64,000 bases of DNA from Mastigias papua (taxonomy: Eukaryota > Cnidaria > Scyphozoa > Rhizostomeae > Mastigiidae), in assembly GCA_964019165.1 (NCBI GenBank), contig OZ025278.1:1529762-1593761 (forward strand), given 5' to 3'. Of this stretch, positions 1 to 12,345 are shown one piece after another; positions within the stretch are counted from its first letter, which is position 1; each line of letters starts with the position of its first letter. Position numbers and translations under genes: made by a program. The notes under the pieces were generated by a model. That model saw nothing but the letters and a program-made list of their open reading frames with translations, had not been told where the DNA came from and did not search any database.

Positions 1-66
1 ATTTTGTTTGTATTGTCTTAACAGACAGAATTCATTATTTAATCTCTTCTTTTTGTTTGCAAACAG

Positions 67-3000
67 GGCAATAGTGATGAACAATCGTGGATTTGGTAGA
101 AATATCCTTCTCAGGGTAAGTAATATATTCTGATTGAGATTAAGTTGGCAAAACACCACAGGAAAGCTATGAGGTAATCTTTGATTAATATAGACAAGTC
201 TTCGTATTGCATTCTGGTCTTCACAGCATCTCTCCTTCATTCATGCCAGTTTTCACATAAGTTCCTTCTGTATTGAATTTCCCTCAAAGTCCCACTCACC
301 TTTAGATGTTTTTGTTCCAAACCATGTATTGATGGCACCCTAGAGGACTGGGGGATGTACCCCTCACTTCTTTCCAAGAACTATTTTCTGCTTCATTCAA
401 ATTTGATGGGAAAATATTGGAGTGTGTATGAGAGAACTCAAGCATAACTAAGTTCTTTGTTATTTCATTCCACTGCTCTTTATTACTTTATTGCTGTATA
501 TTATTGCATGCATTTGTACTAAAGGGTGTTAGATGAATGAGACATGGCCCTTGAAAGAGCATGACCTGTAGAAGTCCCCGCAACCTTAAGTGGCTGGCAC
601 CATCCCTTAGGCCATAGGAGAATAAATATGAGGGAGTACATTAAATTCTTCACCAGGTTCAATCCAGGCCTGTTTAGTGTGCTGTATGATATAATATCTA
701 GCAACTTAGAAGCCCACCATATACACCTTTATTTCTTTCTGTATACACACCTTTTTTGTTAGAAAACCACTTTTTTGCCTGAGCCTACCTTATCTTAACT
801 TTTAAACTGAGCCAGGGATTTTTGTAAGATTTTCTTAACTTTTATTAGAGTAAACTGGCTAAAAGAGGTTACCATTATTTCTTATAAAAACGTTTGATCT
901 TTGTTATCCAAGATTATCAAAGAGAAATCTTGATCATTGTAAAAGAACATGCAAAGAATGGACTACTGTTGATTTCTGGCATGTAAAAAAGATGAACTTT
1001 GGCACTTGAGTACTGGGGTTTTCTTAGCATTCTCTTAAGATGTTGGCCTTTCAAGCCTCATTTTCTTATAAGCTCTTGCCTTACAAATTTACACATGTAT
1101 GTGCTAGAACACTATAGCTCTGTTTCATAGTTGCTGCCTTGCTGCATAAATGGCTCAATAGTTATTTTATTAAACACGAAAGTGAGCACTACCCCCAGAT
1201 CTTTTCGTGAAAAATTTGTCAAGCGGGTAATACATCGCCCGCGCAAATCAGCCCAGGAGTGTGACTGGACGATAAAACGTTTTTCTTCGTAGGCATCCCC
1301 CAAAGTTGTACTTCGATAGCATGTCGACCGTCTATAGAGCATTCGTCTTAGCAAAACTTAGTTATGTTAATGTGCGTGCTTAGCACTTCACATCTACTTT
1401 AGCACTTCACATCTACTTTACACCTAACCGTGACGGCGTTTGGTCTTAAGAAACAGGCTTCAAAATGTTCCAATGGGGTACTCATGTATATTTTGGATAG
1501 GTTGCTCTGGTTACTTTTTTGGGTTTAAAATTTGAGCGAAAGCTATTTTTCTGGGTAAGCAAATTATAAAATTACTTTTTTGGGTTCATGAAATGCCGAA
1601 TTATTTCTTGGGTCTTGAATGCGAGAAAAGTTTAAGAAATAGAGAAAATATGGTTTACACGCAAGCATGATTTACTTTTTGGCTCAATTTCTATTCTAGA
1701 AATTATTTTTTTTGGGCTGATGGTTTGTACCCCAGCCTGAGCACCCCTATCCTAAATATATATGTGTACCCCCTGGGCAGAATGTGAACTGACTTCCCTG
1801 AGTCTCTGCACGGAAAGTCCATTGGTGATAACCGCATACAGTCATTGACCTTTGGCCTTTATCTAAACTTGAGTGCTGAGTCTTAGATGTTGGGGGCTTA
1901 GTCAGGATTTTGCGAGGGCGGTTATTCGCCCTTGTTGATAGGTCTTCGAGGGCATTTACGAGGGCATTTACGAGGGCGTTTACGAGGACGTTTACGAGGG
2001 CGTCTACGAGGGTGTCTACGAAGGCGAGGGCGATCCCCGCGTAACATGAAAAGGCCTATGTCCTATAAACAGCTATGGGCTTGTCGTCCTTGAATAGCCT
2101 TGCAACCCAGGACTCTACCCTCTGCTTGTCCCATCTTCTGCGCATTTCTCTTCCTCATTTCTGGTATGCTATTTTAGAAAATGTAAAACGATTCGAGACT
2201 TTTGTTAAATAACTTCCTTATACCCACTCATTATACTTGCTACCCATGGCGAAAATTCAGTTCAAGTACGAACTGACAGCACATATTCGAACTTAAATTT
2301 CAGTTTCCATTCTCTCCCATTTCCTCTACGAAGAGTGGCATAGCTCTAGAAACGAGCCCGCTCCATCAAGTCAAGGCACTCTTGTCAATGTATAGACCTG
2401 TTGCGTATTTCCAATCGCCAGCTAATTAGTAATTTTATACAATTCTATTGCAGACTCCGCGAACATTTTCTGGCAATAACACTGAAGATTTGCGCTTTGT
2501 TCTTAAACATATCGCTTCACTGTTTCCTGATTCTCCAGTGTTCGGGATTGGCATCTCCCTTGGAGGGTAGGCAATTCATTAACAAGTGATAGTATACAGC
2601 AGGACATGTTTTGACGTCTGTAGATGCTTATGATAAAATCATTTGTCTCAGTCCACTTATCCCACATACATTTAAACTGTCATCAAACAGCTATTACAAG
2701 TTTGATTGTTGTAACTTAAATTGTATGACTCAGCTATGTACTGCTTCCTTGCAGTCTGATCATTCATTCAATCAATCATTCATTCATTCATTCATTCATT
2801 TATTCATTCATTCAGTCAATCATTCATTCATTCAATCATTCATTCATTGATTTATTCATTCAATCATTCATTCAATCATTCATTCAATCATTCATTCATC
2901 CATTCATTCATTCAATCAGTCAATCATTCATTCATTCATTTCATTAATTGATTTATTCGTACATTTATTTAATCAATGTATTAAGTTGTTCGTTTATTCC

Positions 3001-3700
3001 TTCTGTCATTCATTTATTCATTTATCTATTTACTTATTCATATATTTATTCATTCTTTCGTTTATTTATTGATTAATTCATCTGTTCGTTTATTGACCCA
3101 TTTTTCATTTACTTTTCATTGATTTGCTAGTTAGTTCCTTCATTAATTCTTTTATATATTCCTGTCAATTTAAGCGCTTTTCTCGTAGGTGCATCATGTC
3201 ACATTGGTTGGCTCAAGTTGGTGATACACAATCCCAAGTGATTGGAGCTTTCATTATCTCAGTCCCTTGGAACTGCTTCCATTCGACCAACTCCCTAGAG
3301 AAACCTCTTAACTGGCTTCTATTCAATCGCCATTTGACTCAGAAGTTGTTGAAAATGCTACAAAGGTATTTTTTAACACCAGTATCTCTGTTAATACGAA
3401 GTCTGGTCGAGCCAAATACATAGATTCTTGGATTCACTAGTACCAAGAAATGTTTCTCTTGTTTTTAGGTGTGTTTTAGTGTCTTCGAAATCTAGGTCTT
3501 ACGACGTGCCATATAAATTTATATTTTTATATAGCCACTACAGCACGAAAAAGCGGCACTATGTTTTAGGCGTACTGAAAAGCTTTTTTCGTCCGACACT
3601 CGTCAGAAAAAAAAGCTTTTCAGTATGCCTAAAACATGGTGCCGCGTTTTCGTGCTGTAGTGAAGTTCTGTAGTACCAACAGACTTTTCATATATATATT

Positions 3701-3767
<67 letters not shown>

Positions 3768-6700
3768 TCAAATAGCTCCAATCATAAATAAATTTTTAAA
3801 GACATAAATAGACCCTCAAGAAAAAATTCCAACTTTTAAAACGTTTCGGCACAAGCCTTCATCAGTTATCTATAACTGATGATAACTGGTGAATGACCAT
3901 CTGATAACTGATGAAGGCTTGTGCCGAAACGTTTTAAAAGTTGGAATTTTTTCTTGAGGGTCTATATATATATATATATAGAATTCAGGAAATAAAATTG
4001 CGCAATTTCAAACGTTTCGGCACAAGCCTTCAACATTTCGACGCTTTTTGACTTATATATTTAAATATATAAAGTGTTAATAATGGGATATATTGAATGA
4101 GAGCTTGTTTACTTGCTCACTTAAACAGCATCGGATATGAAACTTACAAGGTGGGAGTTTCAGAGTAGAACTTGTGTTACACGGCTTTTTTGCTGCACTG
4201 TGTAGCATCGACCTTTGCATCTTTCAGCGCAATCGTACGTTAAGCGCATGAGCAATTTAAGATTTTCATCACTTAAAGTGGTGTAAGTCGTTGCAGGGTG
4301 CAAAAATTGTTGCTACATGTAACGCCTCAAACAGAAGCACTTTGCAATCCCTTCATTTACCATTTCATAGCTAGTAGCCGTTAAAAATTTCGCCGTGTAC
4401 CACTAGCCTACGAGGAAGTTCAAATTGTCAAGAATGCTCTGTTTTGTTACATTAATATTCAAATCATTCTAGCACTTGGTTTGACAGTTGTAGACTTTTT
4501 TGTCTATGGTGAATTTGTTGAATCCATAATTGTTAGCACACACAAAACATTTAAAAAATTTTTGTGTGTGTTAACAATTATGGTTTTGATAAACTCACCA
4601 TCGGTATGAAACTACCGAAATACAACTTGAGATATTACACACGGAATCTAATTAAATCATTGGCAAAGCGCACCAGAGATCGCAAATGAGATTTTTTATC
4701 ATTATGTCTTTTTGAATTTCAAACCAATCTGCTTAAACCAGCGTGAGAATGTTTGCTTTTTCAGAAATCTTGATGTATTTGAGCAGCATCTGCACAACCT
4801 GCCGTATGAACTCGATCATGTCTTTAAGGTAATATAAATTGATTTCTCTCGTAGCTACGCTTGTAATTTCAGTAATTTCGTGATAAGTAAATGACAGTGC
4901 CTGCCTGTAAGACATGTCAAACCTGTTCTGACGTAGGACTTTCGTTTTCACGTGTTTATTTGCACACTAAGGCAAGGCTGGGCAGTTGTGTTTTCAATGG
5001 GGCCACATGAGTAGCACAGAATAGTGTGTAGGCCCAACTAAAATGCTGAACTCAATTTCTCATAATAGTAGTCGCATTTTTGTGTACCTTGACATGTTAT
5101 TCATGATAGTTTTGTGTTGCACATTGTAGGCCAAATCCATTCGAGAATTTGACGAACGCTTTACCAGCAAAACCTTCGGTTACAAAGATCACGTGGAATA
5201 CTATAACGCGGCCAGCCTCGATGCAGCGCCACTTGGCAACATTGCTGTCCCGACAATGTTCTTGAATTCCGGCGATGATCCGTTCGCTCCTGGCAGCAGT
5301 GAGTACACAACTTTCTACTTGCGACCATACCCAAATATTTTTGATGCCCTTATAGTTGTCTTTATTGTAATTGTTCTGATTTTCCCATGAGGAACGAATT
5401 CGCGTGCTTTTGGCGGCCGTTGCTAAATGTTTTTTTCGGGAAACGCTTTTCAGACTTTTTGTAGCGTTGTTTCGCGCTTTGGACCTCGCACCATTTTGCC
5501 TTAAGAATACCGATAATTTGGATGCTGTTGCTGGGTTTTGTCATGTCATCATCATCATTATTGATGTCGTCGTCCTCATCTTCCCCTTCTTCTTCCCCTT
5601 CTTCTTCCCCTTCTTCTTCCTCTTCTTCTTCCCCTTCTTCTTCCTCTTCTTCTTCCCCTTCTTCTTCCCCTTCTGCTTCCTCTTCTTCTTCCCCTTCTTC
5701 TTCCCCTTCTGGTTCCTCTTCTTCTTCCTCTTCTTCTTCCCCTTCTTCTTCCCCTTTACACCCCTCGCGGGGCCTGGAACTGGCCCTGGGGCCTGTGGAC
5801 CGCCTGCTACTTGTTCAAAAGAGGTGACTGAGTCGGTTGTACGCTATACACTCTGTTGCCCCAACTTTTACTTGGCAGAACTGTAGCATGAGCCGCTGAG
5901 CCTGTTTTTCACAGAAGGGGCCTGGTGGGACAGTTTGCCACGGGTCATCAGTATCTGCTCGAAAGGAATCACTATCAACTTAGGGACGGTGTCTTTCATC
6001 ACTATCATTACCTACTTTTGTTAGAGAATTTCTATCTGACAAGGTAGGGTTGCCAGTTCCTTTCCTTGCCGCCTTTAACGTCCCCAGTGTTGCCATCAGG
6101 TATCCATCTGCTGCTGGGTGGACAGTGAGCGAGCATCCCAACTATAACCCGAGGCTTCAGCTCGAACCATCGATTTTTCTGCTCAGCAGTCAAGGGCCTA
6201 ACCACTTGACCACTCACCCATTCATCTCCTCATGCGTTCAGCATAAACGAGACTCTTCTCTTGCTTCTAGTATTATTTGGATCTGCCTGAAGAATTTTAG
6301 ATTTCTTGGACTGTGGGACTGTACATGTTGGCCAGTTGGATGGATATACAGAAAATTCGCCACTACCCCGTGTCCCTTTTTTACATAGTTGGCTTGCACC
6401 TGCTGGAAAAAAACCTTCAGTACATTGAACAGGGCTGTCGTGAAGATGATGCTTCTAGTGGGGTGTGCAATAATAATATGCTGGCAATGTGTGTTGCACC
6501 CAAGGACTTGGTGTGGTTTCTTGTAGCACATACTACACTGTTCAATACTTATCTAATATCGCCGACAGCTTCCTTGCCTATTTGGGATTTTTGTGACAGT
6601 TGAATTGAATAATTTAGCGAAATGTAAGGATTTACCGATAAAAGGCAAGTTTTTGCTTACGAAGTGCTTTCCCAGGGGGTATGACGCTCCTACCCCCTTC

Positions 6701-7083
6701 GTGATGGAACTGGTAGTGAGGCCAATCAAGCGATAATATTCAGTGCTCATTTTCAGTATAAAAGAGGAGTTTTGAATTATTTTGTTTTGCTATAGAGTGA
6801 TGTTTGCACAACATCTTGCTCTCTTTGGGGAAGTCTTCCCATCAACATTTGACTTAAGCGTAGTGAGTTCATTCTTTACTGATCATTGGATTGTTTGTCC
6901 GCAGGCATCCCGGTCGATGTTATTCAAGAGAATGCATCTTTGGCTTTGATTCTCACTCAGTATGGAGGCCATATTGGTTTCACTGACGGATTATTTATAC
7001 GCTCGAAATCTATCGTTGAGAAATCTTTTATGCAATTCTCACAGGCAGTGTTGGATGTACGTAAGATTGGGCTGGCCCGCTGA
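67..7083 (+). CDS. ABHD3: ABHD1/ABHD3-type alpha/beta hydrolase, 3' six exons
   Basis: Exons: 67-115, 2454-2566, 3189-3365, 4765-4828, 5130-5298, 6905-7083. All introns are GT-AG and every junction keeps frame, giving about 249 residues; upstream exons lie off the window (human ABHD3 has about 409). Visible landmarks are NNRGFGR before the TPRTFSGNNTEDL segment, the nucleophile elbow GISLGG (catalytic Ser, split across exons 2 and 3), SLEKPLNWLLFN, KSIREFDERFTS, the acid-loop NSGDDPFAP (catalytic Asp) and YGGHIGF (catalytic His). The order and spacing match ABHD1/ABHD3. Family members are membrane-anchored by an N-terminal segment not present here; ABHD3 cleaves phospholipids with medium-chain or oxidised acyl groups. 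The triad is complete, so the enzyme looks functional. ABHD1 versus ABHD3 cannot be resolved and the gene may predate their split. The introns are loaded with simple repeats, foldbacks and a SINE. Confidence 0.93.
1376..1422. repeat. Short tandem duplication in intron
   Basis: The segment TAGCACTTCACATCTACTT occurs twice back to back, a recent-looking duplication in the first visible intron of the hydrolase gene. Confidence 0.7.
1948..2036. repeat. 12-bp minisatellite (GAGGGCRTTTAC)n
   Basis: About seven imperfect copies of a 12-mer, GAGGGCATTTAC drifting to GAGGGCGTCTAC, lie in the intron between exons 67-115 and 2454-2566. The tract is CpG-rich compared with its surroundings. No coding meaning is evident. 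Confidence 0.8.
2757..3125. repeat. Degenerate (ATTC)n microsatellite
   Basis: A long TTCA/ATTC tetranucleotide tract is nearly pure at 2760-2935 and then decays into ATTT/ATTC variants. It occupies most of the intron just upstream of exon 3189-3365. Confidence 0.85.
3536..3662. repeat. Foldback element with hammerhead-like loop, copy 1
   Basis: Two arms of about 55 bp (3536-3590 and 3606-3662) are near-perfect reverse complements around a 16-bp centre, with a few mismatches. The right arm runs into TGAAGTTCTGTAGTACCAACA and then a (TA)n tract. The same arms, centre and right flank recur at 18433-18590, so this is a dispersed family and not a chance palindrome. It sits in the intron between exons 3189-3365 and 4765-4828 of the hydrolase gene. 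I infer a Penelope-like or other retroelement terminus inserted as an inverted pair. Confidence 0.75.
3587..3606 (-). ncRNA. Hammerhead-ribozyme-like core
   Basis: On the minus strand the centre of the foldback reads CTGACGAGTGTCGGACGAAA. That is the hammerhead box CUGANGA, a potential two-pair stem II (GU..AC) with a five-base loop, then GAAA. Helices I and III are not resolved: the flanking arms pair directly with each other. Call it a hammerhead-like core and not a proven ribozyme. Hammerheads are known in Penelope-like elements and animal retrozymes. Confidence 0.45.
3690..3762. repeat. (TA)n microsatellite
   Basis: A nearly pure TA dinucleotide run lies immediately right of foldback copy 1, joining it to the second foldback at 3808-3964. 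Confidence 0.95.
3808..3964. repeat. Foldback element with paired hammerhead-like motifs
   Basis: Perfect inverted arms of about 61 bp (3808-3869 and 3904-3964) flank a 34-bp centre and end in (TA)n on the right. Each arm carries CTGATGA followed by AGGCTTGTGCC and GAAAC, on the minus strand at 3843-3865 and on the plus strand at 3908-3930. GGC/GCC can close a stem II with a UUGU loop, although one extra A follows the CUGAUGA box. The sequence resembles the short hammerheads of Penelope-like retroelement termini, which often occur as inverted or tandem copies. The arrangement suggests a head-to-head pair of such termini. Confidence 0.65.
4010..4032 (-). other. Remnant of the GGC-UUGU-GCC-GAAAC motif
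   Basis: The minus strand reads TGAAGGCTTGTGCCGAAAC, the same motif as in the foldback at 3808-3964 but lacking the CTGATGA box. A further (TA)n tract at 3963-3981 lies beside it. It is a degraded third copy. Confidence 0.6.
4504..4604. mobile_element. Small foldback MITE-like sequence
   Basis: Left arm TGGTGAATTTGTTGAATCC and right arm ending AAACTCACCATCGG are imperfect reverse complements over about 44 bp around a short A/T centre, with the best-matched core CATAATTGTTA. It lies in the hydrolase intron before exon 4765-4828. I see no clear target duplication. Confidence 0.5.
5575..5757. repeat. CT-rich minisatellite (TTCTTCCCC / TTCTTCCTC)n
   Basis: A tandem array of TTCTTCCCC-type 9- to 12-mers fills part of the last intron of the hydrolase gene. 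It is open in several plus frames (Ser/Pro or Phe/Pro repeats) only because of its composition. Confidence 0.9.
6041..6225 (-). mobile_element. tRNA-derived SINE, copy A
   Basis: On the minus strand the head reads TGGTCAAGTGGTTAGG, a good pol III A box, followed about 45 nt later by GGTTCGAGC, a B box. A conserved body follows, with AGATGGATACCTGATGGCAA and then AGGAACTGGCAACCCTA. The body matches 33682-33828 closely. It lies in the last intron of the hydrolase gene in antisense orientation. Confidence 0.75.
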
Positions 7084-7281
7084 TAGACACTTCGTATTTT
7101 TGGATGAAAGTCGACTTTAGTTTGTCTGGATCCGTTTGGCTTTGGTGTGCCAGGATTGGAACTCTTTTGGCACTGATGTAAGGGGTTTGTTTGGACCGTT
7201 TACAACGGTGTGTAAATAATCATTGAGTGATTAGATAAAAGTGAGATTATCTTTATATTATATGTTGTAAGTATCAGGTTG

Positions 7282-7343
7282 ATGTGTGTGCGTGCTTGTG
7301 TGCGTGTGTGCGTGTGTGCTTGTGTGCGTGTGTGCGTGTGTGC

Positions 7344-7430
<87 letters not shown>

Positions 7431-7473
7431 CGTGCGTGCGTGCGTGCGTGCGTGTTTGTTTGTGTTCGTGTGT
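7282..7473. repeat. (TG)n microsatellite with TGCG/TGCT variants
   Basis: A pure TG run at about 7346-7424 is flanked by TGCG- and TGCT-interrupted repeats. It lies just downstream of the hydrolase stop codon, probably in its 3' UTR. Confidence 0.95.
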
Positions 7474-8269
7474 GCGGTCGTCACCAAATCAACGGATACC
7501 AAATATTGTTGCAGTTTAAAGATGGATTTTGACATGCTCAAGTTCTACATGCAAAACTACTTTAGCGGTAGAATGTAAATTTCCCTGGTCATTGGTTTGC
7601 TGTGGGAAAGTTCTCAAACATAGATTTTCCGATGATCTTGCTATCACCCAGTTTTCTATATCCAGCCTACGGCTAGCTGCGAACCAATGTAGGTAGATGA
7701 CTGTGGCAGCCATAGTTTTGTGGACCACTCCCATCTAATCAGTGACTATCAAATCACCCGTCTGTGATCTTCCGTTGGCGTTTAGAGATGCTTTGTTTTC
7801 TATCCCTTGCATCTATAGTGTTTTGGACAAAACCTAGGCTTCCCATGTTGTTAAGACGTTGGACGGGTTAACTGCCCAATTATGCGTCCCTTGTTTCTGT
7901 GACTGAGCTTAAGCCATAAGCAAACATCTACTATTGAGTTTGGTTTTATTCATAGAATCTCCCTTTGAGTATATTGGATATGGGTCAAAAGTTGAACATT
8001 GTCTTGCATCATTGTCCCAGTTGGTGCTTTTGATGCAGCTATCTGGCGAGTCAATATTTATTTGAATGGGAGATCTCATATTATATACTCGCGACACAAC
8101 TGAAACAGAAAGGGATAAGAATACGCGTTTCTATTCAAGAAACAAACTTTGTGCTTTCAGACAGGTTGTTTCTTAATTGTTTGCCTGCCAAATCCGGCCT
8201 TGAATGTTTCTTGTGTCTGAAAATTCTTGAATTTTCCAATGACAACAATATGTCGGACTCTCGAAGAAG

Positions 8270-8413
8270 ATTCGAAATTGATTCGAGTTAACGAATGTCC
8301 GAGTTAGCCGAGTCTTTCAATAAGTTGGAGTGAATTCAAGGGGAATGAGAAATCAGTCCGACTATGCGAAAGCCCGACTTATCTAGGGTACGACTTTGCG
8401 GGATTTAACTGTA
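8270..8413. mobile_element. Possible pogo/Tigger-type DNA transposon terminus
   Basis: The right edge read on the minus strand is TACAGTTAAATCCCGCAAAG, resembling the CAGTTAAACCCCGC termini of pogo/Tigger elements next to a TA. The body has the CGAGTTAACGAATGTCCGAG-type repeats that accompany such elements. The opposite terminus was not found, so this is a fragment. Confidence 0.35.
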
Positions 8414-8488
8414 TGTATGCATTTATCTTCGAATTGGGTTCGAAACTGGGATTCAAGTGAGGAACTATTTAGGCGTTTTTTGCAGTTT

Positions 8489-8494
8489 AATAAA
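8489..8494 (+). promoter_or_regulatory. Candidate polyadenylation signal for the hydrolase gene
   Basis: This is the first canonical AATAAA that I see downstream of the TGA at 7081-7083, about 1.4 kb away. It is followed by a T-rich stretch. The long 3' UTR this implies contains a (TG)n tract, so a nearer variant signal is possible. Confidence 0.3.
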
Positions 8495-8939
8495 GAAATT
8501 TTCTTGCAAATACCGTTACTTCAAGTTTACTTTTGAAGCCCAGCCTACCTTTGTTTCTTAAATGTTCCTTAATTGTGGCCTGATTTGAGCATCGTGTTTC
8601 TTATTAACTTGTTTCTGATAAAAAGACGTCTATATCATATTAGCAAGAATTGCTAGGGTGAATTCTTACAAGGTTTTTAGAAAACTTGCCCCTATAACTA
8701 GGAGAGCCTAATCTCTTTCTTGTTACCTTCACATATGGTCAAAGACTAAGGGTAAACCCTATGCTAACTGACTTTACCATCCCATCTTTACTCACAGTTG
8801 CCTTTTAGGAAGAGAATAGTCGATATTATGTAATGAAATTTACAGCCATTAAATATTGTAATTAGTTTTTCGTTTTATCAGTGTGTTACAGGTAAAGAAG
8901 TACACACTTTAGACCTGACTTTGTTATTATTTCAAGGGA

Positions 8940-9596
8940 GTGATTATTAATAAAGAGTACATATTTTTTAATTTTGTATTTATGGTTAAGTTTTCGCTTT
9001 CTCGTCATTGCCTATTGTGCATCGTTTTCAGAAACAGTAGTACGTTTGTCTCTCGAATTCTCTACCAGTCAGCATCTTTCGTTGTCGTGACTTTTCTGGT
9101 TACTTTGTCGTCCTTTTCTTGTATTTTCCTGTTCGTCGTGTGGTTTCTCAACATTTCACATTCTCTCTATATCTTTCCTGAAATGCTGTTTACTGAAAAT
9201 TGTCTTCCTTTGCCTTTTGATAGAATTGCTCTGTATCTGAATATTTTTTCTACACTATTTTCCAAAAGCCCTATGACACTTCTTACTTTTTATTCGTACC
9301 CTCTACTAACATTTCATGTCCCCCTTCCCCCTCCCCCCCAATCAACGTTGTTTTTGGGAGAAGTACATGCGATAACGGAAAAATCTCAAATGGGCTATGA
9401 TTTAAAGTGTCTGATGGACGAAACAACATTTTTCTGGTGTGGAAATGGGGGTGCTGGCAAAGTGCAAAGATGGGAAAGTGGAGATCAACAAAGCATCAAT
9501 TCAAGATTTTCGGCGTTCGAGGCCCTGGGGGCAATCTGCCTCCTCACCCCCGCTCTCGGTGCCCCTGTCAAGGAAAGATGTACAAATAAGGTTTAA
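8940..9596 (+). other. Unusually long open frame, doubtful as a gene
   Basis: An uninterrupted frame of 218 codons starts with ATT/ATG-type initiation possibilities and is T-rich. It encodes Phe/Leu/Ser-rich hydrophobic runs, then a proline run and an unrelated C-terminal part. I recognise no domain and see no splice or promoter context. Low-complexity T-rich DNA can stay open by chance, so I list it only because of its length. Confidence 0.12.
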
Positions 9597-11000
9597 GTGC
9601 TTTTTAGTTTCTCTTGCCAATAGTACATGCACTGTTTAAATCATCCATTAGCTCCATTTGTGCCAATTGATCTAGTGAATACATAGGAGTGGCCTATGTA
9701 GACATGAAGCTTACGTCAAACTTTCACTTGATTGATCTTTACAATCTTCAAGTTACTTGTAGAAGAATTTGTATTTGTGTATGACTGTGTTGCTCGTTTG
9801 AAACAGGCATTTTGCATTTGTTGATAGCACACCACGTATCTCGTTCTTGGGTAAAACCAAATTGGTGGGTAAAACTGAAGATGGATTTGCGTCCCTCCTA
9901 TCCCTCCCAGCTTCTCTGGGCCTGTAAAATCTGCAACTCTTCAGAGACTATTACAAAAAAGCACGTATTTACTGGCGACAATGTCATCCATATTCATTCA
10001 AATCTTCAACATCTTTGTACACTAATTTACATTACTCTGAATCTCTGAATAACTTTCTCTTGAGTAAGATCTCTATATAATTTTCGGTTTGAATGTCTCA
10101 TAAAAATCAACGTTAAATAAGGTAGTGTGTCTACCGTCATCAGATGGATAAAACTATGAAGAAATAGCGCAACAAGAAAGTACGCAGCGCTTTACACGCA
10201 AAGTGCTATATAGTTCAATTGTAGAAGCTCTCAGTAATGGACCTATATATGGGCTAGGCCTACGCCCAGCGTCAACAAACGGCTTCTTATTGTGTAGAGC
10301 AGGAGATAACTTTCTATATCGCTAACTCTTGCGCGCGCACTCCTATCAATGTCAAAAGTTACTAACACCTATCTTTCATTTTTATGACTAATGGACCAGA
10401 CTGCCTGGATAAGGAAGTGCGAATGCACTAAATATTGCGGGAGAATATTCTCTCTTGAGCACCATGCCCAGGGCTGACCTATCTGTCCAGCTCACAATTG
10501 AGGACATGTGAACATGTGACCCCCCCCCCAATTTATCTACCCGCCTCTGATAACACTATGCGCAAGCAATTGAGCAATTACTTCCAAGATTCGTAAAGTT
10601 GCACATCAGCGTCTCGTTTTCTTTTTATGATTACGTGAAGTAACCTAGAAAAAGCTAACAATACAAACAAGAAATCAAACACTTAATGGGATCTCTTTGC
10701 TACGGACACTACATAATACTCGTACGCGCTGTTTTTATAAGAAACGGACGTATAACGAACACATAATGAAGGCCATAAAATGTAAGGAACACTACTAAAA
10801 ATAAAGTCCCTTCGGGATGTTTCAATTTCGAGTATTTTTCTCATTGCAAAACAATCGAGAATTAGGAAGATCTTGTTGCAGTCAAATTCGCATGATTTAC
10901 GACAATTTATGCATAATCCATGTATCTGTGTTTTAAAGAGAGGCTTGCGTTGAAACTTATGATGTCTACGGTCAGATTCTGTCTTAGCACCTAACACTTA
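9597..11000. other. Intergenic, nothing recognised
   Basis: Ordinary AT-rich DNA with a short poly-C run near 10521-10530. I find no conserved coding signature on either strand. Confidence 0.4.
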
Positions 11001-11192
11001 CAGCACAGCCGCCAAATGTTTCACGGCTCTGCTCAGGTCTATTTTCTCGCAAACTAACAGACCAATCAGCATACAAATGGGCCTAAAGCTAGCTGCCGAA
11101 GGCATGTGTGGTCAGAATCCTGCATGATGATTGGTCAAGTAGGCCGGGAGAAAAGAGACGCGATTTAAGAGTTCTAAAGCATCTGGCCGCAA
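11001..11192. mobile_element. Inverted-repeat MITE, family with 26592-26769, copy 1
   Basis: The left side has GCCGCCAAATGTTT, then CAGGTCTATTTTCTCGCAAA and GACCAATCAGCAT. The right side carries the reverse-complement block TGATGATTGGTCAAGTAGG and GGGAGAAAAGAGACGCG. The same blocks occur better preserved at 26592-26769. Arms are about 70 bp and the centre holds GCTAGCTGC. It is an older, more diverged copy. Confidence 0.6.
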
Positions 11193-12345
11193 TTCTAACA
11201 CATACAATGTTAATCTATACAGTACCAAATCTACGGTGAAAACTAAGCTACTATTATGGAACTTCCAACCAAATAAGAACCAGTAGGCTTTGAGCTTGGT
11301 TCGTATAAACGATTGCAGCTTTAACTTTATAATCGAAACTGAATGTAAAATTTCCTCTAGTGGAGTTTACTTTCGTCCGAAAAGTGATAGTCCCACAAGA
11401 TAAAGCCCGATCAGTAATTGTCCGAAATGAATGGTACATGAGTCACAAGAGATGCCATCAAGATTGCCTCTTGGAATAGACAGGATATCTGTCACTACAG
11501 CAAAAAACCCACACAAAAGAACCTGTGACTTTGTAATGATCCTGTTTATGTTCTTGAGGGATGAGGCAGTTTCAGTAATTAAGGCGCGGGTTCCTAACAC
11601 ATAATGATTTCTCTAAAGGCCTTGCCTACGCGTGGAATACCCACGAAGGAGGTTCATTGGAAAACAAGCTGAGTCTATTTCTCAGTGGATAAGAAACAAA
11701 GCCGTTTATAACAACCCTGCAAGAGTATCACGCTGAAAAGATTCTAAGAAATTGACGTCAAAATATGCACTCCCAGGCTGTAGGTTCTTACGAAATGACA
11801 GTTCCTATGAACGGGGTTTTACTTGTAATGTCTGATAGGTGTGACACTCCAGTCCAAACTCAAAGTGAGCAATAATCTCAGATTCAAATATTATCTACCA
11901 AAAACAGAACCTACGTTCACCCCAACACCGCCAAATAAGTCAATTAGACCAGCAACCAGTGCGGGGCGTAATTAGTTGGGCACGTCTACAACAGAGCTTC
12001 ACAAGCCTTCGGGAAGTGCGCGTATCTACTAGTACTCTCTCCCATATAACACATGTGATGTGCATCTGGGTTGCCGCCAGTGAACCCAAGCGCATGTTCA
12101 AACTGTGCTAGATATTTCTGGCACTTGTCTAGTGTACATCAAACCATCGTTTGCGATGGCTGCATAGAAAACCACTTACAACATAACTGCCTACGATAAT
12201 GTAGCAAAGAACAGTCATCCCACCATGATGTGATGGTCACGTATCAACTAAATCTCTGTCCATCGCCACACATTACACATTCATAGCACGACTGTGTATA
12301 AAGCGCAACCAAAAATAGTCTAAACATAGTGGATTTTTCGAGTCA
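11193..12345. other. Probable PKI 3' flank or UTR, nothing else recognised
   Basis: This stretch lies downstream of the minus-strand PKI stop codon. I found no canonical polyadenylation hexamer on the minus strand and no other gene. Confidence 0.35.

Larger units (their letters stand above)
7474..8939. other. Downstream of hydrolase gene, no gene seen
   Basis: No open frame or conserved protein signature was recognised. The stretch holds the candidate polyadenylation signal at 8489 and a decayed pogo/Tigger-like terminus at 8270-8413. Confidence 0.5.

Noticed and set aside
5404..5886. 160-codon plus-strand frame and the Ser/Pro-rich 101-codon frame
   Set aside because: Both are produced by the CT-rich minisatellite in the last intron of the hydrolase gene.
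7200..7578. Cys/Val and Thr/His repeat proteins
   Set aside because: Translations of the (TG)n microsatellite.
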